The notes under the pieces: model-generated
What the model was told of the DNA's origin: nothing
Databases searched by the model: none
Seen by the model: the letters and a program-made list of their open reading frames with translations, nothing else
Assembly (NCBI GenBank): GCA_021613535.1
Contig: CP075492.1
Span: 2,170,001 to 2,234,000, forward strand
From: Adineta vaga
Lineage: Eukaryota; Rotifera
DNA: 64,000 nt
Direction: 5' to 3'
Part shown: positions 21,823 to 34,197 of the stretch, piece by piece
How the letters are laid out: each line of letters begins with the position of its first letter
Position numbering within the stretch: position 1 is the first letter of the stretch
Made by a program: the position numbers and the translations under genes

Positions 21823-24800
21823 TTATTGAGGTGTACGAAATTTTTTAAAGATTTTTTCGATGACTGCATTGAATTCTGTCTTGTATGTTTTTGATGGTAA
21901 TACAAAAACAACAAATATTGACATTGATGGAACGAATGAAAGGAAATAACCAATTAAAAACAACCAAGGTTGCTGTGTTGATCTCATACAAGTACGTGTG
22001 AATGAAATGATCAAACGAGGTAAACTTAATAATATTAATATCAAAGGTGAATATAAAAGATGTTGATGTTGTTGAATTTGATGTTTTAAATGATGTTGTA
22101 CTGTCTGACCACGTTCCACACCACGTCGTCTATAAGCTAATTGAATAATCATCCAAAGAGAAGAAATGATATTAATAGAGAAAGGTGTAAGAAAATGAAA
22201 AAGAATAATAAATGAATTGTAGTTTTCAATCAAAGATGAATATCGAACAAAACACCAAATTCGATGTTCATCAATATCAAAATCATCAATCAATTGACGA
22301 TGAGGTGGTTCATGAATATGTGTCAATGTTACTAAAATGAATACAATCAGGATAATTCGTTTAGAAAACTTAACACTTTTCTTTCTTTGAAAACGCGTAG
22401 CCATAATAACACTAAACATTCTTTCAATCGACACACAGCAATTACACCATTCACTTGATGCAAGAAGAATTCGAAGAAGAACATCGATTGTAATACAATT
22501 AAAATAAAGTAAAGATTGATTCGTTATGAAAGATGTTTGAGATAAGATTAATAACCAAAATTTATATGTTAATGTAATTATTGTAAAGATTGAAAAAATC
22601 GATGAAAACAAAAGATAATAACCACTTCCCATTTGTTTAACTTTAATTCGACGAAATGTAACAAATGCTAATAAACCATTGATTATTCCAATAAGTAACA
22701 GAATCGTACTAATAACAATACTTATTTTAACGACTAATGATTGTTCAGTCAACGAAATCTTTGGTTTAATATGATAAGCAAGGATTGTATCGAGTGAAAA
22801 GATAAAACCTCTAGTTGAAAATTGACATTTACCACCATAATAACAATCCCGACAGATACAAGTTAATTTGGTTGGACATGTTGCATTATTTTGAAAACAT
22901 TGACCTTGATTTTCACAATAATTATAACCTGGACAATCATTATTGATTGTATGATTAAATAGAAAACAATTAGCAAATCGATCTTGATCACATAAACACA
23001 TCTGTTCGTGATCATGAAAACATTCTAATTCAAGATTCTTTCGACATAATAATGGATAATATTTCACTCGTCGTAAATATTCATATTGTTGAAAAGTTTC
23101 ATTCAGAATAAGTTGATCGATTGAAAAACAACGTTTTTTCAATTGTATTTCCGTACGGATATGTTCCGAAGGATGAAATACTTCTCGAAGTATTGTTAAA
23201 TAATAATATTTATTTGGTATTTGTACGAAAAGTATATGAAATGATTTTGTATTATAAACTGTTAAAATCTTTTGATTAAAAGAAATTTTTCTCAATAAAG
23301 TCCGTCGCTCATGTTCTCCATGATTAAACGATGTGATGAAATGTATTAATACTAATGATGTAATTGATCGTATTTCTTCATTTAGATATATATCGATACG
23401 AGTATTTTCAATTTCACATCGTTTTCCCGAATAATCTTCTGGACAGAAACAAGTAAATTCTGTTAAACTAATTCGATCATCAACTGGAATACAAACTCCA
23501 TTATGTTCACATGAATTATTCGTTTTTGTTTGACAACTCGAATGTTTTAAATGACAATACGAACCAAATTTATTCAACGGACAGATACATATAGTTGAGG
23601 TTAAACAGAATGAATCATCTGCACAATGACATTGATGTTTAATATTACAATCAGTACTAGAATATCCATCATTGCATAAACAAAAACTCAATGATTTGTT
23701 ATTGATATAATTCATACATTTACCATGTTCGCCACATGAGAGAGTACATGACTCGTGATTCGGTAGTTCGGGAATTCGTATTTGAGTAGCAATTCGATTA
23801 ACCGGTAAAAATTGAAAAGGTATAGGTAGATACCAACTTAACCAATAGATTACATTTATTTTTTCATAAATATCAATACGAATTGAATAATTCCTTAATA
23901 TAGATTTTGGTCGATCTGGATAAAGTAAATACAGATTATATTTTGTATTACAATCACGATCGGGCATATAAGTAATTCGTTCATAATATGCTTCAATTTG
24001 TCCGTGTTCATCAATAAGCATGATGATCAGTTCAAATATTGTCATCTGAAATGTCATACTACGCCATACTAATTGGATTGTTAAACTAATGCGTTGATTT
24101 TGCCATTGACATCGAGATCCAAAATAATTTGGTGGACAAAAACATGTTTTTGTTTGATTAGAACCATGTAACACAAGAATACCACGATTACAATAAGAAA
24201 TTGATTCATTATCCATATTCGATGTGAGTCTTGATGTTGAATTTGCTTGAGGTAGAAGTGAATTCGAATGATTTATTGATAATGATGGATAATATCCTAG
24301 TCGAGACGTTTTGAAATAAGGAGGAATAATTCCGCTTAAAGCTGAATGAAATGTACAAAGATATTCGTCATTTGGAATAAGTTTGATGGTTTTTTCAATC
24401 GTTCAATAGAAATTTTCGGATGAATACAGGCAAATGTTTTCTTCGAAGATGATATTTCTAAATAAGAATTCATTCGACAGAGTTTATCGAAATTTAGACA
24501 GTGACTATTATTCCAAGAAAAGTAATCTTTACTAATATCATCTGTTCCATTGTAAAAGTAAACATTACGCTTAATATATGTTTCATTACAAGAATTCAAA
24601 TATTTATCATACATATTGGTTAATGATATACAGTAAAATGATTCAGATTGTTGTACAGAACAATCATGTTTATTGTAAGAACATCTCGAATTCGGACAAT
24701 TAAGTTCATCGATACCATTTGGACAATTCCAGTGTTCATCACAATGTGTGTAGGGATTATCACAAGGCCACCAATGACAATTCGATTCATCTGTATGATT

Positions 24801-26540
24801 CATTGAATGAATAAGTAAAAAGTTTGAATCTCGATTACATATATATGCATAAGGTAATAATACAATAGAATGTTGAGTATAAGCAAACATTTCGTCGTCT
24901 TCTCCACGACAATTGATTATGTTATCACCAGTTGCAACTTGTAATAAACATTTCGTTGGATCTGATAAACATTGAAATCGATTTGAATCGTTCAAATGAC
25001 ATGCATTGAATTGTTCATCTTCACCATAATAACAATCAGATTGACCATCACCAATACGATTGTATGAAATACATTTCATCGATTTGTTACAATAAAAATC
25101 AGATAAATTTGTACAGAATGTTTCAGTACCTTTCTTTCGACAATATCGATTGTAATCTGAAAATATGCTAAATACATCATTAAAATTGTTTAATTTATAA
25201 AACAATGAGAAATTCACAGGAGAAAAACGTGTTAATCCATTAATAACTTGAATAGGAACTATATCCAATACCAATCGAGGACATGCTTGTGCATGAAAAC
25301 ATACGAGATCAGGTTCTATTGATGCTTTGAAATCATCCACAGATCGATTAGTAAAATACACAAATTGAAAGAATCCAAATAAAACTGGAACAGCAGGTAT
25401 AACTAACCATTCCGATTCACAATGTTTAGATAAAGGTTCACAATCTTCATCTCTAATATCTTCCAAAATTGGAAATAATTCAATACCTGTATGATCTATA
25501 CCTCCGTAACCAAATTTTCGATTGGCATGAAGCGCACAATAGAATGCTTTTTGACAATCAATATTTGAAATATGTTCCATACTCGTTAGTATCGCTAGAG
25601 ATACTTTTTTATCTTTCTCATTTGAACAAAATGTTCTATCATTTGGTAGAACATAATTAAGTAAATATTCACCATCACCGCATTGAAAAGATTTAGGATA
25701 TCGACCAATACGTTCTTGACATCGAAATGTGGACGTAAGTGAGCAAAACATATTTCTTAATGAAGTTGCAAAGTAACGATCTTCACCTTCGTCACTGCCA
25801 TCAAGACAATCAGTACTAAATCTACTATCTTTTAAAAATGTTTGTGGAATACATTGACCACCATAATGACATCGATATTCATCATCATTACATTTCGTCA
25901 TTTCTAATTCATCACAAAATTCTTCATCTTCACCATTCATACAATCAAATTTTCCATCACAAATATCGTACCGATCAAGACATAATGGCCATGATCTTCC
26001 ATTACAATTCGTTAGAAATCGATAACATGTTCCATGAAAAATATTAGCTCTTATATCATCTTGTTTCTTGAAAGTTATTTGAATAATATCCTCTAATGAT
26101 AGATTTTGTTCAAAAGGAAATTTATATTGACACATTGAACCAAACCAAGGTGATGAACAATTATGGAAAACATCTGAATCATTAAAAAATCTTTCATAGT
26201 CTTCTGCTACGTCAATAGCTGAAAACCATCGAAGTAATTGTTCACTTGTCACACTTTGTCTTTTCAATTGTTCAAAACTTAATGTTTGAATGATATTTTC
26301 ACGAATTGGATATTGAGTTTCATCTTGTTCTTCATTATTATCAGGTCGTCGACAATAGGGAATTAAATGATAGTTTTGTACATAATTTATTCCCATCTGT
26401 TTTTCACCATCAACTAAAGAAGCATGTAAACAATCGTATGTTTGATAGGAACCTTGAAGAATGCTCGAATAATAAAGTAAATGAGAAGCATTTACTGATA
26501 TACACAGATTGAGAACGAAGATTGTCTTTAATATGATCAT
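21823..26540 (-). pseudogene. LDLa/EGF-repeat seven-transmembrane receptor B, frameshifted
   Basis: The N-terminal part (26540 to about 24400) has a signal peptide (1-18), LDLa repeats such as CDGKFDCMNGEDEEFC, and N-glycosylation sites. The C-terminal part (about 24400-21823) has a CFCPPNYFGSRC EGF-like module, further EGF modules and seven helices, ending in VLPSKTYKTEF as in paralogue A (VLPSTVYKQQL). The two parts lie in different frames. The upstream frame reaches a stop at 24336 after 734 codons. The downstream frame is open from near 24400 and begins with NDEYLC, the end of an LDLa repeat whose CDG centre is missing. A small deletion or insertion near 24395-24405 is the simplest reading; an unrecognised intron is less likely. 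If it is real, only a soluble ectodomain could be made. Confidence 0.8.
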
Positions 26541-26592
26541 CTATCTATATAAAGAAGAAAGTTTGTCTTTTCGCTATGCATTCAGTCCCTGT

Positions 26593-26612
26593 AATCTTGA
26601 GGGTGGGTTTTT
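26593..26612 (+). repeat. Telomere-like element, left arm only
   Basis: ATCTTGAGGGTGGGTTT has the canonical left end of the family but no matching right arm. It lies about 50 bp upstream of receptor B. Confidence 0.5.
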
Positions 26613-27831
26613 GCATCCAAGATGGACAGCTGCAATGTCTGGGTTGGGTTCTCAAAAAAAACTGAATCTGGAGTGAAGGTTATAAACTAGAGAATGACTT
26701 GCAGCGAGCGTCTGAGAATAGGCGCAGATCTACGGAGGGGACTGGAGTTGCAGCGAGACAAAACCAGTAGGAAAGAACTAATGCAGAGATGCGAAAAGTT
26801 CTGAAAAAAAGACCTTGTGCATGGCGCGAAAAAGGATATAGGAGGAGCCTCAGTACGAAGGAGAAAGACTTGTGGAAGACAGTTAACGCGCGTTGAGTGA
26901 CGAACCGACGGGTAAATACCAATGGAGAGGTCCGGTGGATGATGAGAAGAGCACTGTTGTAGATGGAAAACGTAAATTGCGTCCTCTTTGCAGCGGGTAT
27001 CTCCACTAGTTTTTTTTATAAATGGAAATATTGTGATATAAAACGGAGTTGTTTTTTTTATCAAACTCACACAAGCATATGTGCATGCATTTTTCTTTTT
27101 TTTAATATTTTAATGTGTTAGATAAAACACAAATTAACGCGTTTCCTTTAAATACACTTTCCACTAGCAAAAGGCATTAAATGTGATATGATATTCAAAA
27201 AAAAACTTGCATTAAAATCAGATAAGGACAACATAGAATGTGCACTAGATAAATTTCATTAGATCAACATCGGTAGTCATATTTGATTTTCATACAGATT
27301 ACACATTCTTTTATGTCAGTGTATTCATTAATTTTCGAGCAGATTGTAAATTTTGTTAAGGTGATATATTTTTCTTAGTTAACATTGATTAGTTGATTGT
27401 TTTCTCTTTCTACTGTCAGTGGTTGATCGATATATCCGCGCAGTTCATAATCTTGAGTAAAAGTGGCCGTTAAAGACCGCATTTACACTCCTCACACACA
27501 TTTTTGTCTCAAACTGACTTTGAAAATAAATTTCAATTTATTGACAAGCTTTCGATTTTGATTTTTCTCTAAACCATTCGATTTGAATTCGAATATCGAT
27601 GAGAAGAGAAAATGAAAATCTTTTCTTTCAATTTCGTCTTCTTTCTTAATTTTTATCGATATTTTTTCAAGAAAAATCCTTAGTTGATTAAATCAAATGA
27701 AATTTAGATTTTCAAAATGTTTCAGAATGCTTTGTTTTTCATTTGAAAAACTTCGAATCAAATAATCGCATAGAAGAATTCAACAATATATCATCAATTT
27801 TATAAACATTTTCCTGTTTGCATAAATTGAC

Positions 27832-27880
27832 AAAGGGTGGGTGCGGGTATTCGTCTATTAGACACCCGCACTCTCAAGAT
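27832..27880. repeat. Telomere-like palindrome
   Basis: AAAGGGTGGGTGCGGGTATT, a short loop, then GACACCCGCACTCTCAAGAT. The arms pair over roughly 15 bp and the right end is the canonical CTCAAGAT. Confidence 0.8.
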
Positions 27881-28076
27881 AATTTTTTTTACTGATCTAT
27901 ATAACTAAACTAGTGGAGTATGTATGTGAATCATGTAGAATCATCATATTTTTTTCCTTTGTAAAAACGAGATGTGCATTTTATTTTTGTTAATATATAT
28001 ACACAAGAAAGTGATAAAACAGAACGGTAAAAACAAATTATTTGTATATCTTTTGTGTATATATTCTTTATTTTTG

Positions 28077-28151
28077 CTTGAGGGTGTGGGTGTGAGTAGT
28101 AGCTTTGATATAGATTTAAAACAACAGTCGTACTAACTTTCACATCCTCAT
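28077..28151. repeat. Telomere-like palindrome with enlarged loop
   Basis: CTTGAGGGTGTGGGTGTGAG opens the element. The right side, TACTAACTTTCACATCCTCA, pairs loosely after a ~35-nt spacer. Confidence 0.6.
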
Positions 28152-29731
28152 GACGGTTCTGCAAACGTGTTACAGAACTATCAATAGTTTCGTGTATCAC
28201 ATAGAAAATCTGCAAATACTTTTTTTCTTGTCAACTGCGGAACCTTTTTCATCTTACCTGACTGAAAAACTTTCGATACTTAGATTGTACGGATTCTAAC
28301 ACTATAGAACAAACTGTTTCCCATTTATTTTCACTTGTCATCGTGAAAACATGTTCGCACGTGCCATATTTTTTTTCCTTCCGAACGACGTTGTCGCGCA
28401 TACACTAATATGTACATACGTATTGCGGAAAATGATTTACCTGTAATATATTTTATTTTTCTCCTAATCGAAGTAGCCTCTTTTCGATTGAGACAATGCG
28501 TAGTTGTAGTTGCAAAATCGGTATTTATATCTAATCCATTTTTATTCTTTCGTAACAAAAGTGGTAAGTTCTGTCTTTAATCTGGAATCATATTCTAGTC
28601 AGATAGTTCGGTAAGTGTTTATGGTGATCGTAGCTAACTCTCTACTAATAAGGTAGAGATCCGTACGAGAGCATTAATATGGAATATCTTATATACTTAT
28701 TCGAGAAAAGTTCTTTATCGAACCGAAAGCAGGATGCATGCAAACTTGTTTCGTATCTGTTGGTTTAGTACAGAACCTATTAGACTCGTTACAACTCCGT
28801 TTTTTTACAATGATAGTGATATATAGAAATATTGACATCAATGCTCAAAACTTATATAGTGGAAATCAACGTTTCAATATGCATGATCTATAATCAAAGT
28901 GGAGGAGACGTATGCGTTGATGATACTACGCCTTCATTTATTTATTTCTCTCAATAACTGCATCGGTTTGATACAAAACACGTTTATATACACATCCATC
29001 AATAGAATGAAAAGAAAGGTAATACCGAAGCAAGGATACACAGCATGCGTACACCGCATGTTGGCGAGAGCGTCACAAGGTGATTAAAATTAAAATTTTC
29101 CAATCGTTTTTGGTGCTAGCTCCACATCGATATTTTTGTAAGGATCTAGTTTGTAGATTATATTGAGTAGAAATCATGACTAAAGTTTAGAAAGATGTAG
29201 AGTTCGCAAGTGTTATTTAATAAAAACTGAAAAATGACGCATTCCAAATTGTTCACAAGTATTTAGTTCTGCTGCGAATAGTTTTTTTTTCTCAAAAGTG
29301 TATGCGATGTTTATTACTTACTCGTCATTAAATCTCAGCTAGTCAGCATATTTTTTCGTTCATATTAGTCTACGAGTCGAATGCAGTGGTGTAACGATCA
29401 AATAGTTTCGCTGCATTTATACTTTTCTAAGTCTATTCAGTTTCTCTCTCTCCCTTTTTCAGATTACTATCATGATTATCTACTATTTCAATGTATCTCT
29501 AGAGTATGCTTATCATTTATATCCACTCCTGTTAATTCTTTGCATTAATCTAACATGAAATAGTGGTCTAAATTTACGTAAACATCAACGAACATATCAG
29601 TGTAGGAAAATAATAGTTTTCTTGATTTTGTATCAAATTATAAATGAATTTTGACTGAATTTAATTGTTGCTAAAAACTTAATATGTCTCATAGTTTATT
29701 CTTCAATTTATATATATATACAATATTTTAG

Positions 29732-31207
29732 ATGGCCAACAATATAGAAGAAAACAATGGGATTAATAATTGTTCGATGAATAATAACGAACTTATCTCG
29801 AATGATTCAACTGTCAACCTACAACTGACAGATACACATTGTCATGTACAGGACGAAGCATTTGATCATGATGCACGAAATCGCCTTGTTCTAGTGCTTT
29901 TTGTTTGTACGATATTTTTAGTTATTGAACTTATTGGTATGTTTGTTTATTTTTTACCAGTAACCAAGAGAAAATCAGAGAACTTTTTTAATTTATGTAG
30001 GCGGTTTTCTTTCGAATTCAACCGCTGTTATGACAGATGCAGCTCATATGGCTATTGATATCGGTAGTTTTCTCATATCATTAATAGCCATGTATCTTGG
30101 AACAAAACGGCCGACTCGAAAACTTTCATACGCATATGCGAGAGCAGGTTATTTTATTTACTATTGCTAGTTTTTTCTAAGTATGAATAACCGAATTTTT
30201 CCTCTTCAGACGTACTTGGAGCATTCATCAGTATACTAGCTATATGGGTAGTTACTACTATACTTGTCTATGCAGCCGTGAGACGTTGTATTCATCAAAA
30301 TTTTGTGGTATATCCCACTGAAATGATCATTGTAGCAGCATTGGGTGTTTTCTTCAATATCATGTAAGTATATTACTTGAGCACTCAAGCGTGTCTATCG
30401 GGTAATTTTGTTTGATAGAATGTATTTCGTTTTACATGGAAACGCACTTGGAAAATTGCTTCCGCATGGACATTCACATGATGACAAATACGAAGAACTT
30501 GGTGATGATAATCATGATATATCGTCTGACGTAAATAGCAACGTTAACAAAAATATCAATATACGAGCTGCCATGATACATGTCATTGGCGATTTTATTC
30601 AAAGTGTTGGTGTTCTTATTGCTGCTATACTTATTAAAATAAATGTAGATTAAGTACAATATAAAAGAAATATAACATCTTTCACAAATATTTTGTATTT
30701 TTTAGCCAGATTATAAATTAGCTGATCCAATATGTACTTTTATCTTTTCTGTATTAGTCATTTTTACGACTGTGACTATTTTGCATGAGATCCTTATTGT
30801 ACTGATGGAGGGTATAGCTATATTATAATTTTTACTCTTGTATGATTCTATATGTTTTATTAGGAGTTCCTGCCGATGTTGATTATCAAAAAGTTGTTGA
30901 TGATCTTCTTGCAATTCCTGGTGTGCATAACATGCATAGTTTACATATCTGGTCACTATCTTTACATAAAATTGCTTTATCTGTTCATATAGCAATAGGT
31001 TAGATTTTTTTTGTGTATACAATTTATATATATACATATTTTTCTATATTATTTCTAGATCACAGCAAAGATTCTATGGCGATATTGAACGAAGCCCAAT
31101 CAGTACTCCGTTGTAAGCATTCCATCAATCGAACAACGATACAAGTTGAACTATATAATAAAGAAATTATAGATTCATGTGACAACTGTCGTGGACCAGA
31201 AACTTGA
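29732..31207 (+). CDS. Zinc transporter, cation diffusion facilitator family (seven exons, 373 aa)
   Basis: Exons are 29732-29936, 30001-30147, 30210-30363, 30419-30644, 30706-30811, 30864-30998 and 31059-31207. All introns are GT...AG, and the phases fit a single frame of 373 residues. The protein has six hydrophobic helices. The two intramembrane zinc-site motifs are [11 protein letters not shown] (helix 2, HxxxD) and [11 protein letters not shown] (helix 5, HxxxD). A His-rich loop (HGHSHDD) lies between helices 4 and 5, and the cytosolic C-terminal domain contains [10 protein letters not shown]. Members exchange zinc for protons to move zinc out of the cytosol into vesicles or out of the cell. 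The short N-terminus with HCH fits the ZnT2/3/4/8 branch. A telomere-like palindrome lies about 170 bp past the stop. Confidence 0.93.
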
Positions 31208-31374
31208 ACTGAGCATTGTTCTCGTAAAGGACTTCTATTAAATTCTTTTTCAATTACATTTCTTCGCATTTTAATATATTAATATGACTATTTGAAGATT
31301 TAAAGAAATGAATGAGAATTTTGAGCGCATGTTGATATGCATTATTAGTTTTTCAGATATAGTCATGCTTTTTT

Positions 31375-31424
31375 GATGAAGGGTGTGAGAGCAGTAGTAT
31401 TGAAACACTCACACCCTTCGATGA
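31375..31424. repeat. Telomere-like palindrome
   Basis: Arms GATGAAGGGTGTGAG and CTCACACCCTTCGATG around the loop AGCAGTAGTATTGAAACA. The loop is nearly the same as that at 33057-33099. Confidence 0.85.
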
Positions 31425-31759
31425 ATAAGAGGCAGTAAGAAAAGATTCAACTACAATATCACCTTCATCAAATGTTAAATTAGTCGAATCAAATGGATTT
31501 GTAATTTGTTTGAAATTTACCAATGTCCAACTAAATATTATGGTTTCTTTTTGAAATGTAAAAAAATTCAAAGAATTTGATCAAAGTATACGAGAAATTG
31601 TCTATTACCGAAATTTTAATGTATTATCTACGATTTCTAAATGTCACAAAACGTTTCAGCGAAGTCTCTTGAATATCTATTGGAAATTTATTTCAAAGAT
31701 TAAAGCAAAAATCAGTACATAGAGAGAAATGTTTGATGATTTTAATAGATAAAAGGAAT

Positions 31760-32716
31760 TTATTTCGATCCAGTAAATATGTTTGCGAGTGTTTTATTCT
31801 TTTTACATCTATCAAAAAAGGAATTTATGCATTGAAAGAGAAAAAAATAAACTTTGAACTACTTACCCTTGTATGAATTGTTGTTTATTCAATTTTTGTG
31901 TTTTATTCAGACGAAATTCTCGAAAAATATTTTCAACAGTTTGATTCATATCATCTTCATCAGCTTTTCCATATCCAACAGCCAATATTGTCTAAAAGAT
32001 AAAGAAAACAAATTAAATTTATTTTCTCTATTTAAATCATACAGCTTTTTGTAAATAACTTTTTAATTCATCAAAACTAATTTGTCCATCACCTGATATA
32101 TCCATTCTAAATATTTCAAAACAAAAAAAAGTTAATTTCTTGAAAAAAACAAACTCGAATATTACACTTCAAATGAAAAATCCAATATACTATCTAAATC
32201 TGTTTTATTATGTGCAAGAATAGCAAAAACAAATTCAGTAAAACTAATAGAACCATCATGATTAGTATCAAATGCAGCAAATGTATTTCTTAAAAACAAA
32301 ACAAAACATATAAAATATACATAAAAAGAAAAGTAAAATATACCCAGCTAAAATTCCATCTTCATCATCGGATCCGATAGATTTTGTATAATATCGACGA
32401 AATTCATCTTTAGTTATTTTTCCATCACCTGCTCCACCACCTTTTTGAAAATCCTTAACATAAATCGAGATCATTTTTATGTTTAATTAAGGTCATATTT
32501 ACATTATACATATCTCGAATTTCTAAATAGAAAATTAAATCAAATGGTTATTTATTAAAAAATGCCTTTTTTTTAACCTTTTTCAGTCAGTTTTGTATTT
32601 GCTTTTAATGCAGCGATTTCTAATAGATTTAATTTGTTTTTAGATTAACGAAAAAAGAAAATTTTACCTCCATTGCCTAATGTTGCTGAATGATCTTTAC
32701 AAATTTCATTACCCAT
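31760..32716 (-). CDS. Neuronal calcium sensor-like EF-hand protein (eight exons, 193 aa)
   Basis: Exons on the minus strand are 32716-32668, 32619-32578, 32522-32503, 32453-32344, 32288-32166, 32106-32043, 31991-31867 and 31808-31760. Their lengths sum to 582 bp, exactly 193 residues plus a stop, the usual size for the NCS/recoverin family. The protein begins MGNEICKD, an N-myristoylation signal. It then has LTEKEIRDMYNDFQKG and a non-canonical first EF loop (normal for NCS proteins). Two intact calcium loops follow (DTNHDGSISFTE and DISGDGQISFDE), then a degenerate fourth loop, and the end is FIQGCKKNKTLANIFTG. It should bind calcium, expose its lipid and regulate membrane targets such as receptors or kinases. 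Near-identical palindromes flank the gene on both sides. Confidence 0.92.
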
Positions 32717-33056
32717 TATTTTGTTTTGTCTTGAATGAAATGATAGTTGTTCGCAAAAAAACCAATTACTTTTATCAAGGTAAAGAAAATATAATTATGA
32801 TAATGAATCGATGATAATTAAAATACCTCAGGTGAAATTGACATATTATTCATCACAATGCATTAAATGAAAAGATGAAATTAATTTGATTTGGTAACAA
32901 AATGTCAATGTATAATATCATTAAATTTTTATCTATTTAAGTCATCTGTCATTATATCAATTTTATAGTATCGCAATATACACGCTAAAGAGAAAAAGAA
33001 TTTCTTTAGGGTGAAATGACTTGTTAGTAGTTGTGAGAAATGAAACTGTATTATTT

Positions 33057-33099
33057 TGAGGGTGTGAGAGCATTAGTATTGAAACATCCACACCCTTCT
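33057..33099. repeat. Telomere-like palindrome
   Basis: TGAGGGTGTGAGAGCATTAG, TATTGAAACATC and CACACCCTTCTT. It differs from the copy at 31375 at only a few positions and lies about 75 bp past the stop of the next gene. Confidence 0.85.
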
Positions 33100-33174
33100 T
33101 TATAGAATGTAAAGAATTAGAGCAATTATTTATTCAATAAGACGATAAAATCCGCATGTTAATCTTTACAACAT

Positions 33175-34197
33175 TCATTGTGGCTGCGCGGGATTAATAT
33201 TTGCCAGTATCGGTCGTATTCTCATCGGAAAATATTTAATTAATCCCAAACGGATACAATGTTTCATTTCCTTGCGAAATTTGGAACTTGCCATCGTATA
33301 AATATAAAATCCAGTAACAGAATTGGTATAATAAAGGAGTCCGGCTATAACATTAGCACAAGTATAAATCATATTTTGTAGTAATGAAAGATCATATTTA
33401 TACTTAACTACAGCTAATGTATAGAACATAGTGGTACCTATATATGGAAGTGACATTATAACAGTGATGAGTATTTGAAATAAAAGCATTTTAGCCATAT
33501 GACGATCATTAGAACGTATGTGATCATTTCGTGCATTGTTAGCATGTGGAACAATACGGACATGTACACTGCGAACATTATGTAAAATTAAAATACCGAA
33601 TATACACATCAAAAGAATTGGTAAAATGCAACATAGTATAGGCACGAAAAAGTTAAAGAAAACAAAGTATTCTTCGGAACTCACGCCACAATCAAATCCA
33701 TTATTAGAAGTTGGAACCAACTCATAATATATAAACAAGTGCACAAGAAGTAGAAGAAAGACGATATAAATACCAACGATCACTCGACGTGCTATTTTCA
33801 AACTACTCAAGTGACGAACTTGTATGTTTCGTGAACTTGAGAGAAATCGATCGATACTGGCAAGTACAGGAAACCATAATATAAGTGTAAATGGCAAATA
33901 TCCAATGATGATGTCTAATTTACACCAAAAATTGCTTTTTGGTAGTATATACACATGCCAGATACTTGAAAGATAATTTATCAACTCGAATAGATACATA
34001 AACAAAATATTATTGATTGAACTAGCTATAAAATATATCGAACATGGATTAGTTCGTAGATTAGGACGAGTAAAAAGAATAATATTAAGTACATTTCCAA
34101 ATGTTCCAAAAGTTAAATGAAATGGTGGAGTGATTTGAGATATTCGTATTGTAACGAAATAGATGCTGATAGCCAAATTATAAGTTGAATTCGACAT
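33175..34197 (-). CDS. Rhodopsin-like G-protein-coupled receptor (340 aa, single exon)
   Basis: Seven hydrophobic segments are visible. Helix 1 carries FGTFGNVLNIILF, with the class A Asn in GNVLN. Loop 1 reads RPNLRTNPCSIYF. A conserved Cys (FWCKLD) precedes helix 3, which ends IDRFLSSSRN in place of DRY. Helix 6 follows HMAKMLLFQILITVIMSLPY, and helix 7 holds NSVTGFYIYTM in the position of NPxxY. The tail is short and basic. The architecture is that of FMRFamide/peptide-type receptors that are greatly expanded in bdelloids; the ligand is unknown. It is a close paralogue of the broken receptor at 44395-45498. Confidence 0.88.
   Translation of the reverse strand: MSNSTYNLAISIYFVTIRISQITPPFHLTFGTFGNVLNIILFTRPNLRTNPCSIYFIASSINNILFMYLFELINYLSSIWHVYILPKSNFWCKLDIIIGYLPFTLILWFPVLASIDRFLSSSRNIQVRHLSSLKIARRVIVGIYIVFLLLLVHLFIYYELVPTSNNGFDCGVSSEEYFVFFNFFVPILCCILPILLMCIFGILILHNVRSVHVRIVPHANNARNDHIRSNDRHMAKMLLFQILITVIMSLPYIGTTMFYTLAVVKYKYDLSLLQNMIYTCANVIAGLLYYTNSVTGFYIYTMASSKFRKEMKHCIRLGLIKYFPMRIRPILANINPAQPQ

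Larger units (their letters stand above)
26541..29731. other. Long intergenic region with three telomere-like elements
   Basis: No gene is supported across 3.2 kb. A GC-richer block at about 26690-27010 differs in composition from its surroundings and may be a fossil mobile element, but I could not identify a protein. Telomere-like elements lie at 26593, 27832 and 28077. A leader-intron acceptor (TATTTTAG) abuts the zinc-transporter ATG. Confidence 0.55.

Noticed and set aside
26680-27070. Two overlapping minus-strand frames of 108 and 127 codons
   Set aside because: They share the same DNA in different frames, lack motifs and lie in a GC-rich patch that lengthens open frames by chance.
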